In this document: piece by piece, positions 1 to 4,081 of the stretch
Numbering within the stretch: the first letter of the stretch is position 1
Layout of the letters: each line of letters starts with the position of its first letter
Assembly: GCA_021825285.1 (NCBI GenBank)
Contig: JAKAHW010000064.1
Coordinates: forward strand, 1-5,839
DNA from: a bacterium
GTDB lineage: Bacteria; Patescibacteria; Microgenomatia; Levybacterales; GWA1-39-11
Reading direction: 5' to 3'
Length of the DNA stretch: 5,839 nucleotides
The notes under the pieces: model-generated
Told to the model about the DNA's origin: nothing
The model's database searches: none
Seen by the model: only the letters and a program-made list of their open reading frames with translations
Position numbers and translations under genes: made by a program

Positions 1-75
1 TTGGCAATCTCGGCATTTAAAGAGCAGATTCTAACAATTAAACCACAATTAAAATCAATGTCAATTATTTTTTTG
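1..75. other. Unassigned left edge of the window
   Basis: AT-rich stretch before the tRNA-Val gene. The + strand is open in frame 1 up to a TGA at 100-102, but its last part is only the antisense of the tRNA. Frame 2 closes with TAA at 32-34 and could be the end of a gene lying outside the window. The minus strand has an ATG at 14-16 with five codons left. CAATTA occurs three times (35, 46, 62). Nothing here is long enough to assign. Confidence 0.3.
36..64 (-). promoter_or_regulatory. Possible sigma-70 promoter reading out of the left edge
   Basis: On the minus strand TTGACA (59-64) is followed after 17 nt by TTAATT (36-41), a weak -10 box. A minus-strand ATG follows at 16. The -35 is perfect but the -10 matches only 3 of 6 positions, and the downstream gene is outside the window, so this is a weak call. 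Confidence 0.25.
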
Positions 76-148
76 TGGACCCTAGAAGACTCGAACTTCT
101 GACATTCGCAGTGTAAATGCGACGCTCTACCAACTGAGCTAAGGGTCC
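76..148 (-). tRNA. tRNA-Val(TAC)
   Basis: A full cloverleaf can be drawn on the minus strand. Acceptor GGACCCT pairs with AGGGTCC, the D-stem is GCTC/GAGC, the anticodon stem TCGCA/TGCGA encloses loop TTTACAC with anticodon TAC (reads GUA), and the T-arm AGAAG/CTTCT encloses TTCGAGT. The discriminator is A. The 3' CCA is not encoded (genomic sequence continues CAA), so a CCA-adding enzyme must supply it. Its first 10 bases are also the last three codons and stop codon of the upstream Nudix gene. Confidence 0.97.
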
Positions 149-573
149 ATTTTTTTTAATTCAAAATATTTTTCAAGCGCTTTGTAATAATCGGTATTAT
201 CCTTCCAGTTTTGAAAATTATTGGCATCCACCCATTCATATCCTACATGCTCATCGCTTATGACTACTTCTCCGGATTTGTATTTACAAAAATATCCTAT
301 CAAAACAACTTGTATTTTGTTGTCTGTTCTTTTTGTATTAAAGTTTGTCCAGACAAAAAAAGGCTTTCCAACTTCTATTTCCAATCCTGTCTCTTCTGTT
401 ACTTCCCTTTTTAATTCATCGACTAATTCGTTTCCGTATCTAAATCTTCCTCCCGGAAAATCTAAACCTTTCTGGTCCTTTGTTAAGTAGTTTGGATCCT
501 TTAAAACAAGGATTTTCCCGTCTTTGTCTATAAAAGCCTTTTGCCCGACAAACACTTTTGTTTCAATGTCCAT
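139..573 (-). CDS. Nudix (MutT-type) hydrolase
   Basis: The 144-residue protein is a single Nudix domain, which hydrolyses a nucleoside diphosphate linked to another moiety. The substrate cannot be told from sequence. The Nudix box runs from Gly42 to Leu64. REVTEETG (56-63), which supplies the metal-binding glutamates, is intact, but the first conserved Glu of the GX5E part is Asn48, with Glu49 next to it. LDFPGGRF just before the box and the C-terminal EHVGYEWVD segment are typical of the family, and the length is normal. The ATG at 571-573 has no clear Shine-Dalgarno sequence. The gene lies 39 nt after tRNA-Leu(GAG) on the same strand and ends inside tRNA-Val(TAC), so all three probably share a transcript. 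The family call is secure. A role in dNTP sanitation, nucleotide-sugar cleavage or RNA 5'-end processing would be a guess. Confidence 0.93.
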   Translation of the reverse strand: MDIETKVFVGQKAFIDKDGKILVLKDPNYLTKDQKGLDFPGGRFRYGNELVDELKREVTEETGLEIEVGKPFFVWTNFNTKRTDNKIQVVLIGYFCKYKSGEVVISDEHVGYEWVDANNFQNWKDNTDYYKALEKYFELKKMDP

Positions 574-612
574 TTTAATGTGCTTACACTATTCCACCAA
601 TTGAGAACGAAG

Positions 613-695
613 TGGGCTTGAGAGGAGTCGAACCTCCACGTCCTTGCGAACACATGCACCTCAAGCATGCTTGTCTACCATTCCAACACAAGCCC
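613..695 (-). tRNA. tRNA-Leu(GAG)
   Basis: Type II tRNA on the minus strand. Acceptor GGGCTTG pairs with CAAGCCC, the anticodon stem CATGC/GCATG encloses loop TTGAGGT (anticodon GAG, reads CUC/CUU), and there is a long variable arm and a T-arm with TTCGACT. Discriminator A73 fits leucine identity. No CCA is encoded. It has its own promoter and probably heads a transcript that continues through the Nudix gene to tRNA-Val(TAC). Confidence 0.96.
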
Positions 696-730
696 GAAAA
701 ACCTACTTTTACCAAGGAAAAGATTGATAT

Positions 731-759
731 ATTTTACCTAAAAACACCTTGGAAAACAA
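731..759 (-). promoter_or_regulatory. Promoter of the tRNA-Leu(GAG)-Nudix-tRNA-Val unit
   Basis: Minus strand: TTGTTT (754-759), a 17-nt spacer, then TAAAAT (731-736). Transcription should start near 724, about 30 nt before the tRNA 5' end. No other convincing minus-strand promoter was seen before the Nudix gene, so this is the likely source for all three genes. Confidence 0.6.
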
Positions 760-788
760 GAATTCTGCTATAACTTTTAAATTTATTT

Positions 789-848
789 AAAAAAACTATA
801 CCAAAAGTCTCTGGCTGAGCTTGCCCAAAGCCAAGAGTTATTGGTATA
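789..848 (-). terminator. Nested hairpin with T-run: candidate minus-strand terminator
   Basis: An outer perfect 8-bp inverted repeat TATACCAA (797-804)/TTGGTATA (841-848) encloses an inner arm CTCTGGCT (809-816)/AGCCAAGAG (829-837) with one bulged A. Read on the minus strand the hairpin is followed after one base by seven T (789-795), the form of an intrinsic terminator. The loop holds CTGAGCTTGCC (815-825), the reverse complement of the repeat core inside the trigger factor gene. The same DNA carries a plus-strand promoter. Confidence 0.5.
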
Positions 849-850
849 AT
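821..850 (+). promoter_or_regulatory. Promoter of the membrane protein gene, -10 next to the ATG
   Basis: TTGCCC (821-826), an 18-nt spacer and a perfect TATAAT (845-850). The next ATG is at 857, six bases after the -10, so predicted transcription would begin at or within a base of the start codon, giving a leaderless mRNA. Both boxes lie within or at the edge of the nested inverted repeat of 797-848. Confidence 0.6.
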
Positions 851-856
851 TATTTC

Positions 857-1687
857 ATGAAGCAATTGGCAAAAGAGCAATTGATTCCTTTATCTTTAAC
901 TATTTTCACCTTTTTTGGCCTCGTTTTCTTCCTTTATTTTTTTATAACTTTGTTAAACCTTTTTCCTTTTAAGGAAAAAATTATTCCCCAAATTCGGATT
1001 CAGGATGTTCTAGTTGGCCTCACAATTTACCTTAAAACCTCTGTCGATTTTGCAATTTTTATAGCAAATTTAATGAAATCAAACCCCGGATGGAAAAAAA
1101 GAATTGCAATTGAGGCAGGCACAGCAATTGGAAATATGTCCGGAACCATTTTTATCTTGGTTATTTGGAGTTTTTTCCGTGAAGTCCCAATTTTAATGGC
1201 TATTATGGTTATTATCGCTTCTCTCGTCCTTTTGAGAATGGCCGAAGAAAGCTTTGAAGAATTTTTAAAAGGTAGGCAAAACTTTTCAGCAATTCATTCC
1301 TCCGTTTCTTTTTTAAAGACTCAGCTTGGCTTTTTAAATAAAATCTCAAAGCCGATTTTAGGGCTTATTATTCCCGACGTGAATATCACCAACCTGAAAA
1401 CTCTATCTTTCGTTGGCCTTGCTGCTTTTTCTATTACAATTCCCTTTATCCTGGGACTTGATGATTTTGCAGGGTATATCCCATTGTTTTCGATAATTAA
1501 CGTTTTTGGATTTGCTATAGGGGTATTTTTGGGTCACATGATTTTAAACCTTGCCTTATTTCTTTCCCCGAGAATGACTGTAAAGGCCGTAGAACTGCCA
1601 CTTATTCAACTGGCAGGAGGTTTGGCGTTTGCCATAATCGCAGCGTTTGGATTATTCGAAGTCATAAAACTCTTTTCTCATTTATAA
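857..1687 (+). CDS. Polytopic membrane protein, possibly a LysE/TerC/CadD-like transporter
   Basis: The 276-residue protein has about seven hydrophobic segments (roughly 10-35, 50-72, 86-106, 110-126, 182-200, 205-235 and 249-272). I chose ATG 857 because the upstream in-frame TTG at 821 is the -35 box of the promoter and a TATAAT lies six bases before the ATG. Two halves look related. Each has an acidic residue in a helix (VDFAIFIAN around Asp64; GLDDFAGYIP around Asp202-Asp203), followed by a glycine helix of the form GxAIGxxxG (88-96 and 218-226). Such a two-repeat fold with a conserved Asp is seen in the LysE/TerC/CadD group of ion and amino-acid exporters, and that is the best guess. The similarity is by eye and no substrate can be named. 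A charged loop (about 128-165) separates the halves. The gene ends 2 bp from the convergent DUF1761 gene. Confidence 0.75.
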   Translation: MKQLAKEQLIPLSLTIFTFFGLVFFLYFFITLLNLFPFKEKIIPQIRIQDVLVGLTIYLKTSVDFAIFIANLMKSNPGWKKRIAIEAGTAIGNMSGTIFILVIWSFFREVPILMAIMVIIASLVLLRMAEESFEEFLKGRQNFSAIHSSVSFLKTQLGFLNKISKPILGLIIPDVNITNLKTLSFVGLAAFSITIPFILGLDDFAGYIPLFSIINVFGFAIGVFLGHMILNLALFLSPRMTVKAVELPLIQLAGGLAFAIIAAFGLFEVIKLFSHL

Positions 1688-1689
1688 CC

Positions 1690-2097
1690 TCATCTCCAAA
1701 TTGCCAAAATTGCCCCCATCACCATGAGTGTTGCCAGATAGTATCCGGATTGGATAAAAAACATTTTCCAAGGCTTTTTTGCAAAAAGCACTTCGCTTAA
1801 AAAAGTTGTAACAACAAACCCGAGCCACATCCAAAAAGCCAAAATCATTCCGTCCAAAAGCGTACTTGAGTTGCTTAGGTTAATCAGCCAAGCAAGAACA
1901 ACAGCCATAACTACCGAGCTCATAAACATTATTGAATAATTCTTCCCCATTGAGGAACCTATATTGTCCTTTTCGGTTATGTGGTTAAGTTCTATCCATA
2001 TCTTCCCGAAAAAAGATTCCGAGTACCATATAAATCCGACTACCATAGCCGAAATTGCGGCGACCAATACTGCGAGGTAATTTACATTGCCAAACAT
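1690..2097 (-). CDS. DUF1761 family membrane protein
   Basis: The 135-residue integral membrane protein has four predicted membrane segments (about 5-25, 53-74, 82-104 and 112-133). The N-terminus NYLAVLVAAISAMVVGFIWY followed by FFGKIW (29-34) is the hallmark of DUF1761, and the length is normal for that family. No biochemical function is established, and nothing in the neighbourhood suggests one. The start is fixed by a perfect Shine-Dalgarno sequence, AAAGGAGGTGA, whose AGGAGG lies seven bases before the ATG. This is by far the strongest ribosome binding site in the window and contrasts with the neighbours, which appear leaderless or weakly led. The gene converges with the membrane protein gene, with only 2 bp between the stop codons (here TGA) and no terminator in between. 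Confidence 0.88.
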   Translation of the reverse strand: MFGNVNYLAVLVAAISAMVVGFIWYSESFFGKIWIELNHITEKDNIGSSMGKNYSIMFMSSVVMAVVLAWLINLSNSSTLLDGMILAFWMWLGFVVTTFLSEVLFAKKPWKMFFIQSGYYLATLMVMGAILAIWR

Positions 2098-2100
2098 TTA

Positions 2101-2112
2101 TTCACCTCCTTT
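2101..2112 (-). promoter_or_regulatory. Perfect Shine-Dalgarno sequence of the DUF1761 gene
   Basis: The minus strand reads AAAGGAGGTGAA, with AGGAGG at 2105-2110. It is fully complementary to the canonical 16S 3' end (TCACCTCCTTT), with ideal spacing to the ATG. It shows that canonical initiation is likely used in this organism, so the lack of such a site at other genes is informative. Confidence 0.9.
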
Positions 2113-2128
2113 CAAATGCACTAACTCG

Positions 2129-2157
2129 AACGTATCAGGAATTGCGGAAATTGTCAA
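2129..2157 (-). promoter_or_regulatory. Promoter of the DUF1761 gene
   Basis: Minus strand: perfect TTGACA (2152-2157), 17-nt spacer, TACGTT (2129-2134). The -10 is weak, but position and spacing are right: a start near 2122 gives a leader of about 25 nt holding the Shine-Dalgarno sequence. Confidence 0.5.
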
Positions 2158-2198
2158 ATTCGAGGTTCCATGAGTAGATTGAACGCTACCTCCACTTG

Positions 2199-2281
2199 TG
2201 CCCGGGAGAGGATTTGAACCTCCATACCCTTACGGATACAGCGTTCTGAACACTGCGTGTATACCATTTCACCACCCGGGC
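2199..2281 (-). tRNA. tRNA-Leu(CAG)
   Basis: Type II tRNA on the minus strand. Acceptor GCCCGGG pairs with CCCGGGC, anticodon stem CAGTG/CGCTG encloses loop TTCAGAA (anticodon CAG, reads CUG), there is a long variable arm with a hairpin closed by GTAA, and the T-arm is GGAGG/CCTCT with TTCAAAT. Discriminator A. No CCA is encoded (sequence continues CAAG). Confidence 0.96.
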
Positions 2282-2291
2282 TTCAATTGTT

Positions 2292-2300
2292 ATTATATCA
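2292..2300 (-). promoter_or_regulatory. Extended -10 promoter of tRNA-Leu(CAG)
   Basis: The minus strand reads TGATATAAT, a perfect TATAAT (2292-2297) with the TGn extension. It places transcription start about four bases before the tRNA. No good -35 box was found upstream, which suits an extended -10 promoter. Confidence 0.6.
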
Positions 2301-2324
2301 TTTTAAAATAAAATCGAACCTAAT

Positions 2325-2353
2325 TTGACAAGCTTTTTAAAATGTGACACGAT
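2325..2353 (+). promoter_or_regulatory. Candidate promoter of the first lysozyme-like gene
   Basis: TTGACA (2325-2330) is perfect. After 17 nt comes CACGAT (2348-2353), a poor -10, and seven bases later the ATG at 2361. TTGACAAGCTT (2325-2335) is repeated exactly at 3120-3130 ahead of the second lysozyme-like gene. The weak -10 suggests either an activator or a different -10 that I did not recognise. Confidence 0.4.
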
Positions 2354-2360
2354 AGGAAAT

Positions 2361-2990
2361 ATGGAAGAAGACCTGAAAAAAAGGGTTGTTTTGCTTTCGT
2401 TTTTGGGAAAGGCAGGAAGAAGGGGCTTCTTTCTAACCTCCTATTTTATTTTTTTGCCGGCTTTTATTCTCTCCATAGCCTTGTTTCAAGTAATACTTTT
2501 AAGTCAAAAGTCAAACGTCAATAGATCCGGAACCACTCGTTCCATTGAATATAAAGCCGTACCTGATAGAAAGCAGGATTCGGTTGTTTCTATTGTCCCC
2601 AGAGAGGCTAGGGTAGACATACTTTTGGATTTCTTGTCAAAATACAAATCACCTCTTGCCCCATATGCCAAAATGATCGTTGATACCGCTGACAAATATG
2701 GACTGGATTATAGACTTATTCCGGCAATTGCCATGCAGGAGAGCACGCTATGTAAAAAAATGCCAAAGGATTCCTATAACTGTTGGGGATTTGGAATTTA
2801 CGGCAAAAAGGTGACCCGGTTTCCGAATTTTGATTCTGCAATTGAAACAGTAACCAAAACTTTGGCCAAAAATTATAAATCGATGGGACTAGTAGAGCCG
2901 CAGGAAATTATGAGCATTTACACACCTTCAAACAATGGAATATGGGCAGACAACGTCTCTTATATAATGACAAAGCTCGAGCTCCCATAA
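2361..2990 (+). CDS. Membrane-anchored lysozyme-like (glucosaminidase/transglycosylase-type) protein
   Basis: The 209-residue protein has a basic N-terminus (to about 22), one hydrophobic anchor (about 23-48), a variable linker (49-80) and a C-terminal domain (about 84-209) with the look of small lysozyme-fold cell-wall hydrolases. YGLDYRLIPAIAMQES (113-128) places Glu127 as the candidate catalytic acid. It is followed by SYNCWGFGIYG (138-148) and a late TPSNNG..W motif. Cys131 and Cys141 could form a disulfide. The topology predicts a domain outside the membrane, acting on peptidoglycan. I start at ATG 2361, because the in-frame TTG at 2325 is the T of a perfect -35 box. AGGA lies just before the ATG but very close. 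A paralogue follows at 3322. The fold is well supported; actual bond cleavage is inferred. Confidence 0.8.
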   Translation: MEEDLKKRVVLLSFLGKAGRRGFFLTSYFIFLPAFILSIALFQVILLSQKSNVNRSGTTRSIEYKAVPDRKQDSVVSIVPREARVDILLDFLSKYKSPLAPYAKMIVDTADKYGLDYRLIPAIAMQESTLCKKMPKDSYNCWGFGIYGKKVTRFPNFDSAIETVTKTLAKNYKSMGLVEPQEIMSIYTPSNNGIWADNVSYIMTKLELP

Positions 2991-2993
2991 ACT

Positions 2994-3024
2994 AGTCAAT
3001 AGTCACTAGTAAATAGTCAATAGT
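2994..3024 (+). repeat. 7-bp tandem repeat, about 4.4 copies
   Basis: Consecutive units AGTCAAT, AGTCACT, AGTAAAT, AGTCAAT and a final AGT, directly after the stop codon of the first lysozyme-like gene. It is non-coding and lies upstream of the promoter at 3120. Heptamer arrays of this kind expand and contract by slippage. Confidence 0.85.
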
Positions 3025-3103
3025 TTTAAACTCCTTGTTACATCCTGTAGTATGAAAGTAAGCATTTCCAGGTTCGTTTATCGTGCCTAAAATTGTCACA
3101 ACG
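3025..3103. other. Intergenic stretch with no recognised feature
   Basis: Part of the 331-base gap between the two lysozyme-like genes. I see no reading frame, tRNA or convincing promoter pair here. The rest of the gap holds the heptamer array (left) and the promoter/terminator module (right), listed separately. Confidence 0.5.
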
Positions 3104-3139
3104 GCTTATAGTTTAGGACTTGACAAGCTTATAGTCCTA
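3104..3139. promoter_or_regulatory. Candidate operator: inverted and direct repeats over the -35 box
   Basis: TAGGACT (3114-3120) and AGTCCTA (3133-3139) form a perfect 7-bp inverted repeat with a 12-bp gap that straddles the -35 box and half the spacer. In addition GCTTATAGT occurs twice (3104-3112 and 3127-3135), 23 bp apart, about two helical turns. Either could bind a regulator that blocks this otherwise perfect promoter. No regulator gene is in the window. Confidence 0.45.
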
Positions 3140-3148
3140 TGCTATAAT
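3120..3148 (+). promoter_or_regulatory. Perfect sigma-70 promoter
   Basis: TTGACA (3120-3125), exactly 17 nt, TATAAT (3143-3148), with TG at 3140-3141 adding the extended -10 element. This is the strongest promoter in the window. Transcription should start around 3154-3156, only a few bases before the terminator stem at 3159. Confidence 0.88.
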
Positions 3149-3154
3149 GCCCAG

Positions 3155-3197
3155 TTAGATCCTAAGGTAGCCCAAAACTACTTTAGGATTTTTTTTG
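3155..3197 (+). ncRNA. Predicted very short RNA or attenuated leader
   Basis: From the predicted start near 3155 to the end of the T-run the transcript would be about 42 nt, almost all of it the terminator hairpin. It has no reading frame and no room for an upstream aptamer. It could be a small RNA or a leader in which transcription of the lysozyme-like gene is normally stopped. This is an inference from the promoter and terminator positions. Confidence 0.4.
3159..3196 (+). terminator. Strong intrinsic terminator
   Basis: A 12-bp stem, 3159-3170 (ATCCTAAGGTAG) with 3178-3189 (CTACTTTAGGAT), contains one G-U pair. It has a 7-nt loop CCCAAAA and is followed directly by T (3190-3196). It could end the transcript of the upstream lysozyme-like gene, but it lies just after the perfect promoter and before the second lysozyme-like gene. 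Confidence 0.9.
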
Positions 3198-3233
3198 GGC
3201 GCAAAGCAATTATCAATTCAGTTAGTTGCGCCT
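3197..3233 (+). promoter_or_regulatory. Second hairpin after the terminator
   Basis: GGCGCAA (3198-3204) pairs perfectly with TTGCGCC (3226-3232), extendable by a G-T pair, with a 21-nt loop. Its left arm overlaps the GGGC that can also pair with the terminator loop, so the structures exclude one another. The loop repeats CAGTTAG, also found at 3152-3158 at the transcript start. Confidence 0.55.
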
Positions 3234-3260
3234 AATACAAACTCCAAATTCTTCTCAGGT

Positions 3261-3289
3261 TTGACAAATGTTCAAGCTCAAGTTTCAAA
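3261..3289 (+). promoter_or_regulatory. Possible direct promoter of the second lysozyme-like gene
   Basis: Perfect TTGACA at 3261-3266, then after 17 nt TTCAAA (3284-3289), a poor -10 matching 3 of 6. If real, it would bypass the terminator and give a leader of about 25 nt before ATG 3322. Confidence 0.3.
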
Positions 3290-3321
3290 AAGAAGCGGGC
3301 TTGATCATTAAGAAAACCTAT

Positions 3322-3867
3322 ATGAAAAAAGTATTAATCTTTATAGCAATATTGATTGCTTTTGCTCTAACCAAGCAAGCAGCTTTTGCTGCAACTTCGG
3401 AAACTGATTCCGCGAAATTGGTAGCTATGGCTCCTAAGGTTTCTACAAAACCTGACTACAGAGTCAAAGCGCTTCAGAATATTTTTAAAAAATATAACTC
3501 TCCTCTCGTGGATTACGCACGCTTTTACGTAAAATACGCAGATAAATATTCTGTGGACTGGAAGCTTTTACCTTCTATTTCAGGCCTTGAATCAAGCTTT
3601 GGACAATTCCTTATGCCCGGATCCTACAACGGCTATGGATGGGGTGGGGGATACATCTATTTTAAAGACTGGGAAGATGGAATTGACACCATTAATAGAA
3701 CCATACGTGACAACTATATGGATAAATGGGGAGCAACTGATGTATGGTCAATTGGGCCTATTTATGCAGAAAGCAAAACCTGGTCAGTTAGGGTTAATGG
3801 CTTCATGAACGAAATAGAAGCTGAATACTTAAAACTGGCTTCGCCTACGCTTCTCGTAACCATCTAA
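3322..3867 (+). CDS. Secreted lysozyme-like (glucosaminidase/transglycosylase-type) protein
   Basis: The 181-residue protein begins with a clear signal peptide: MKK, a hydrophobic core, then AFA before the likely cleavage at 23/24. A short linker leads to a lysozyme-fold domain (about 48-172). YSVDWKLLPSISGLESSFG (76-94) puts Glu90 where the paralogue at 2361 has Glu127. It is followed by SYNGYGWGGGYIYFKDWEDG (101-120) and IYAESKTW (147-154). It lacks the Cys pair of the paralogue and has a glycine-rich turn instead. Substrate is presumably peptidoglycan, outside the cell or in the envelope. An in-frame ATG at 3268 would add 18 residues before the signal peptide, so I prefer 3322 although neither start has a Shine-Dalgarno sequence. 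The upstream promoter and terminator suggest controlled expression. Fold confidence is good, enzyme activity inferred. Confidence 0.8.
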   Translation: MKKVLIFIAILIAFALTKQAAFAATSETDSAKLVAMAPKVSTKPDYRVKALQNIFKKYNSPLVDYARFYVKYADKYSVDWKLLPSISGLESSFGQFLMPGSYNGYGWGGGYIYFKDWEDGIDTINRTIRDNYMDKWGATDVWSIGPIYAESKTWSVRVNGFMNEIEAEYLKLASPTLLVTI

Positions 3868-3877
3868 AGGCATATTG

Positions 3878-3883
3878 TATAAT
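3878..3883 (+). promoter_or_regulatory. -10 box of tRNA-Leu(TAG)
   Basis: Perfect TATAAT ten bases before the tRNA 5' end, starting 11 bases after the stop codon of the lysozyme-like gene. No good -35 is found: the region 15-19 bp upstream is the end of the coding sequence. Confidence 0.5.
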
Positions 3884-3893
3884 AAGTTTTAAA

Positions 3894-3977
3894 GCCGAAG
3901 TGGTGAAATGGCAGACACGCATGGTTTAGGACCATGTGCCCTTAAAAAGCGTGGAGGTTCGAATCCTCTCTTCGGCA
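3894..3977 (+). tRNA. tRNA-Leu(TAG)
   Basis: Type II tRNA. Acceptor GCCGAAG pairs with CTTCGGC, anticodon stem CATGG/CCATG encloses loop TTTAGGA (anticodon TAG, reads CUA and by wobble other CUN), followed by a long variable arm, a T-arm GGAGG/CCTCT with TTCGAAT, and discriminator A. No CCA is encoded (sequence continues CAAAG). With the GAG and CAG genes upstream, the window covers the whole CUN leucine box. Confidence 0.97.
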
Positions 3978-4003
3978 CAAAGGGTTCGACTTTTTGTGAA
4001 GCA

Positions 4004-4030
4004 GAAGGGTAGCGAAGCGTTTGTCCCTTC
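4004..4030 (+). repeat. Small inverted repeat between tRNA-Leu(TAG) and trigger factor
   Basis: GAAGGG (4004-4009) and CCCTTC (4025-4030) enclose 15 nt. It has no T-run, so it is not a convincing terminator. The segment is flanked by TTCGGCACAA (3971-3980) and TTCGTCCGCACAA (4028-4040), which look like imperfect copies of each other. Confidence 0.35.
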
Positions 4031-4045
4031 GTCCGCACAATTCCC

Positions 4046-4074
4046 TTTACATAAGCTTCGGATTCGGCTATAAT
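4046..4074 (+). promoter_or_regulatory. Promoter of the trigger factor gene, -10 next to the ATG
   Basis: TTTACA (4046-4051), 17-nt spacer, perfect TATAAT (4069-4074), then seven bases to the ATG at 4082. Transcription should start at or one base before the start codon, so the mRNA is predicted to be leaderless. There is no Shine-Dalgarno sequence. Confidence 0.75.
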
Positions 4075-4081
4075 ATCCACC

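Noticed and set aside
211..490. Plus-strand open frames opposite the Nudix gene
   Set aside because: Cysteine- and phenylalanine-rich antisense translations of a clear Nudix domain; no ribosome binding site or family resemblance.
76..695. tRNA genes as attachment sites of an integrated element
   Set aside because: No integrase, no duplicated tRNA 3' end and only chromosomal-type genes around them.
821..856. In-frame TTG start extending the membrane protein by 12 residues
   Set aside because: The TTG is part of the -35 hexamer and the -10 box lies between it and the ATG at 857.
1771..1789. GCTTTTTTGCAAAAAGC hairpin as a terminator for the convergent genes
   Set aside because: It lies well inside the DUF1761 coding region and has no T-run after it on either strand.
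2325..2360. In-frame TTG start extending the first lysozyme-like protein by 12 residues
   Set aside because: The TTG begins a perfect TTGACA -35 box; ATG at 2361 gives a normal basic N-terminus before the membrane anchor.
2994..3024. Heptamer repeats as a CRISPR array
   Set aside because: Units of 7 bp with no spacers and no cas genes.
3170..3200. H-type pseudoknot formed together with the full terminator stem
   Set aside because: A 7-nt loop cannot pair fully with a segment three bases past a 12-bp stem; the two pairings must be alternatives.
3268..3321. ATG at 3268 as start of the secreted lysozyme-like protein
   Set aside because: It would put 18 extra residues in front of a textbook signal peptide; no better ribosome binding site supports it.
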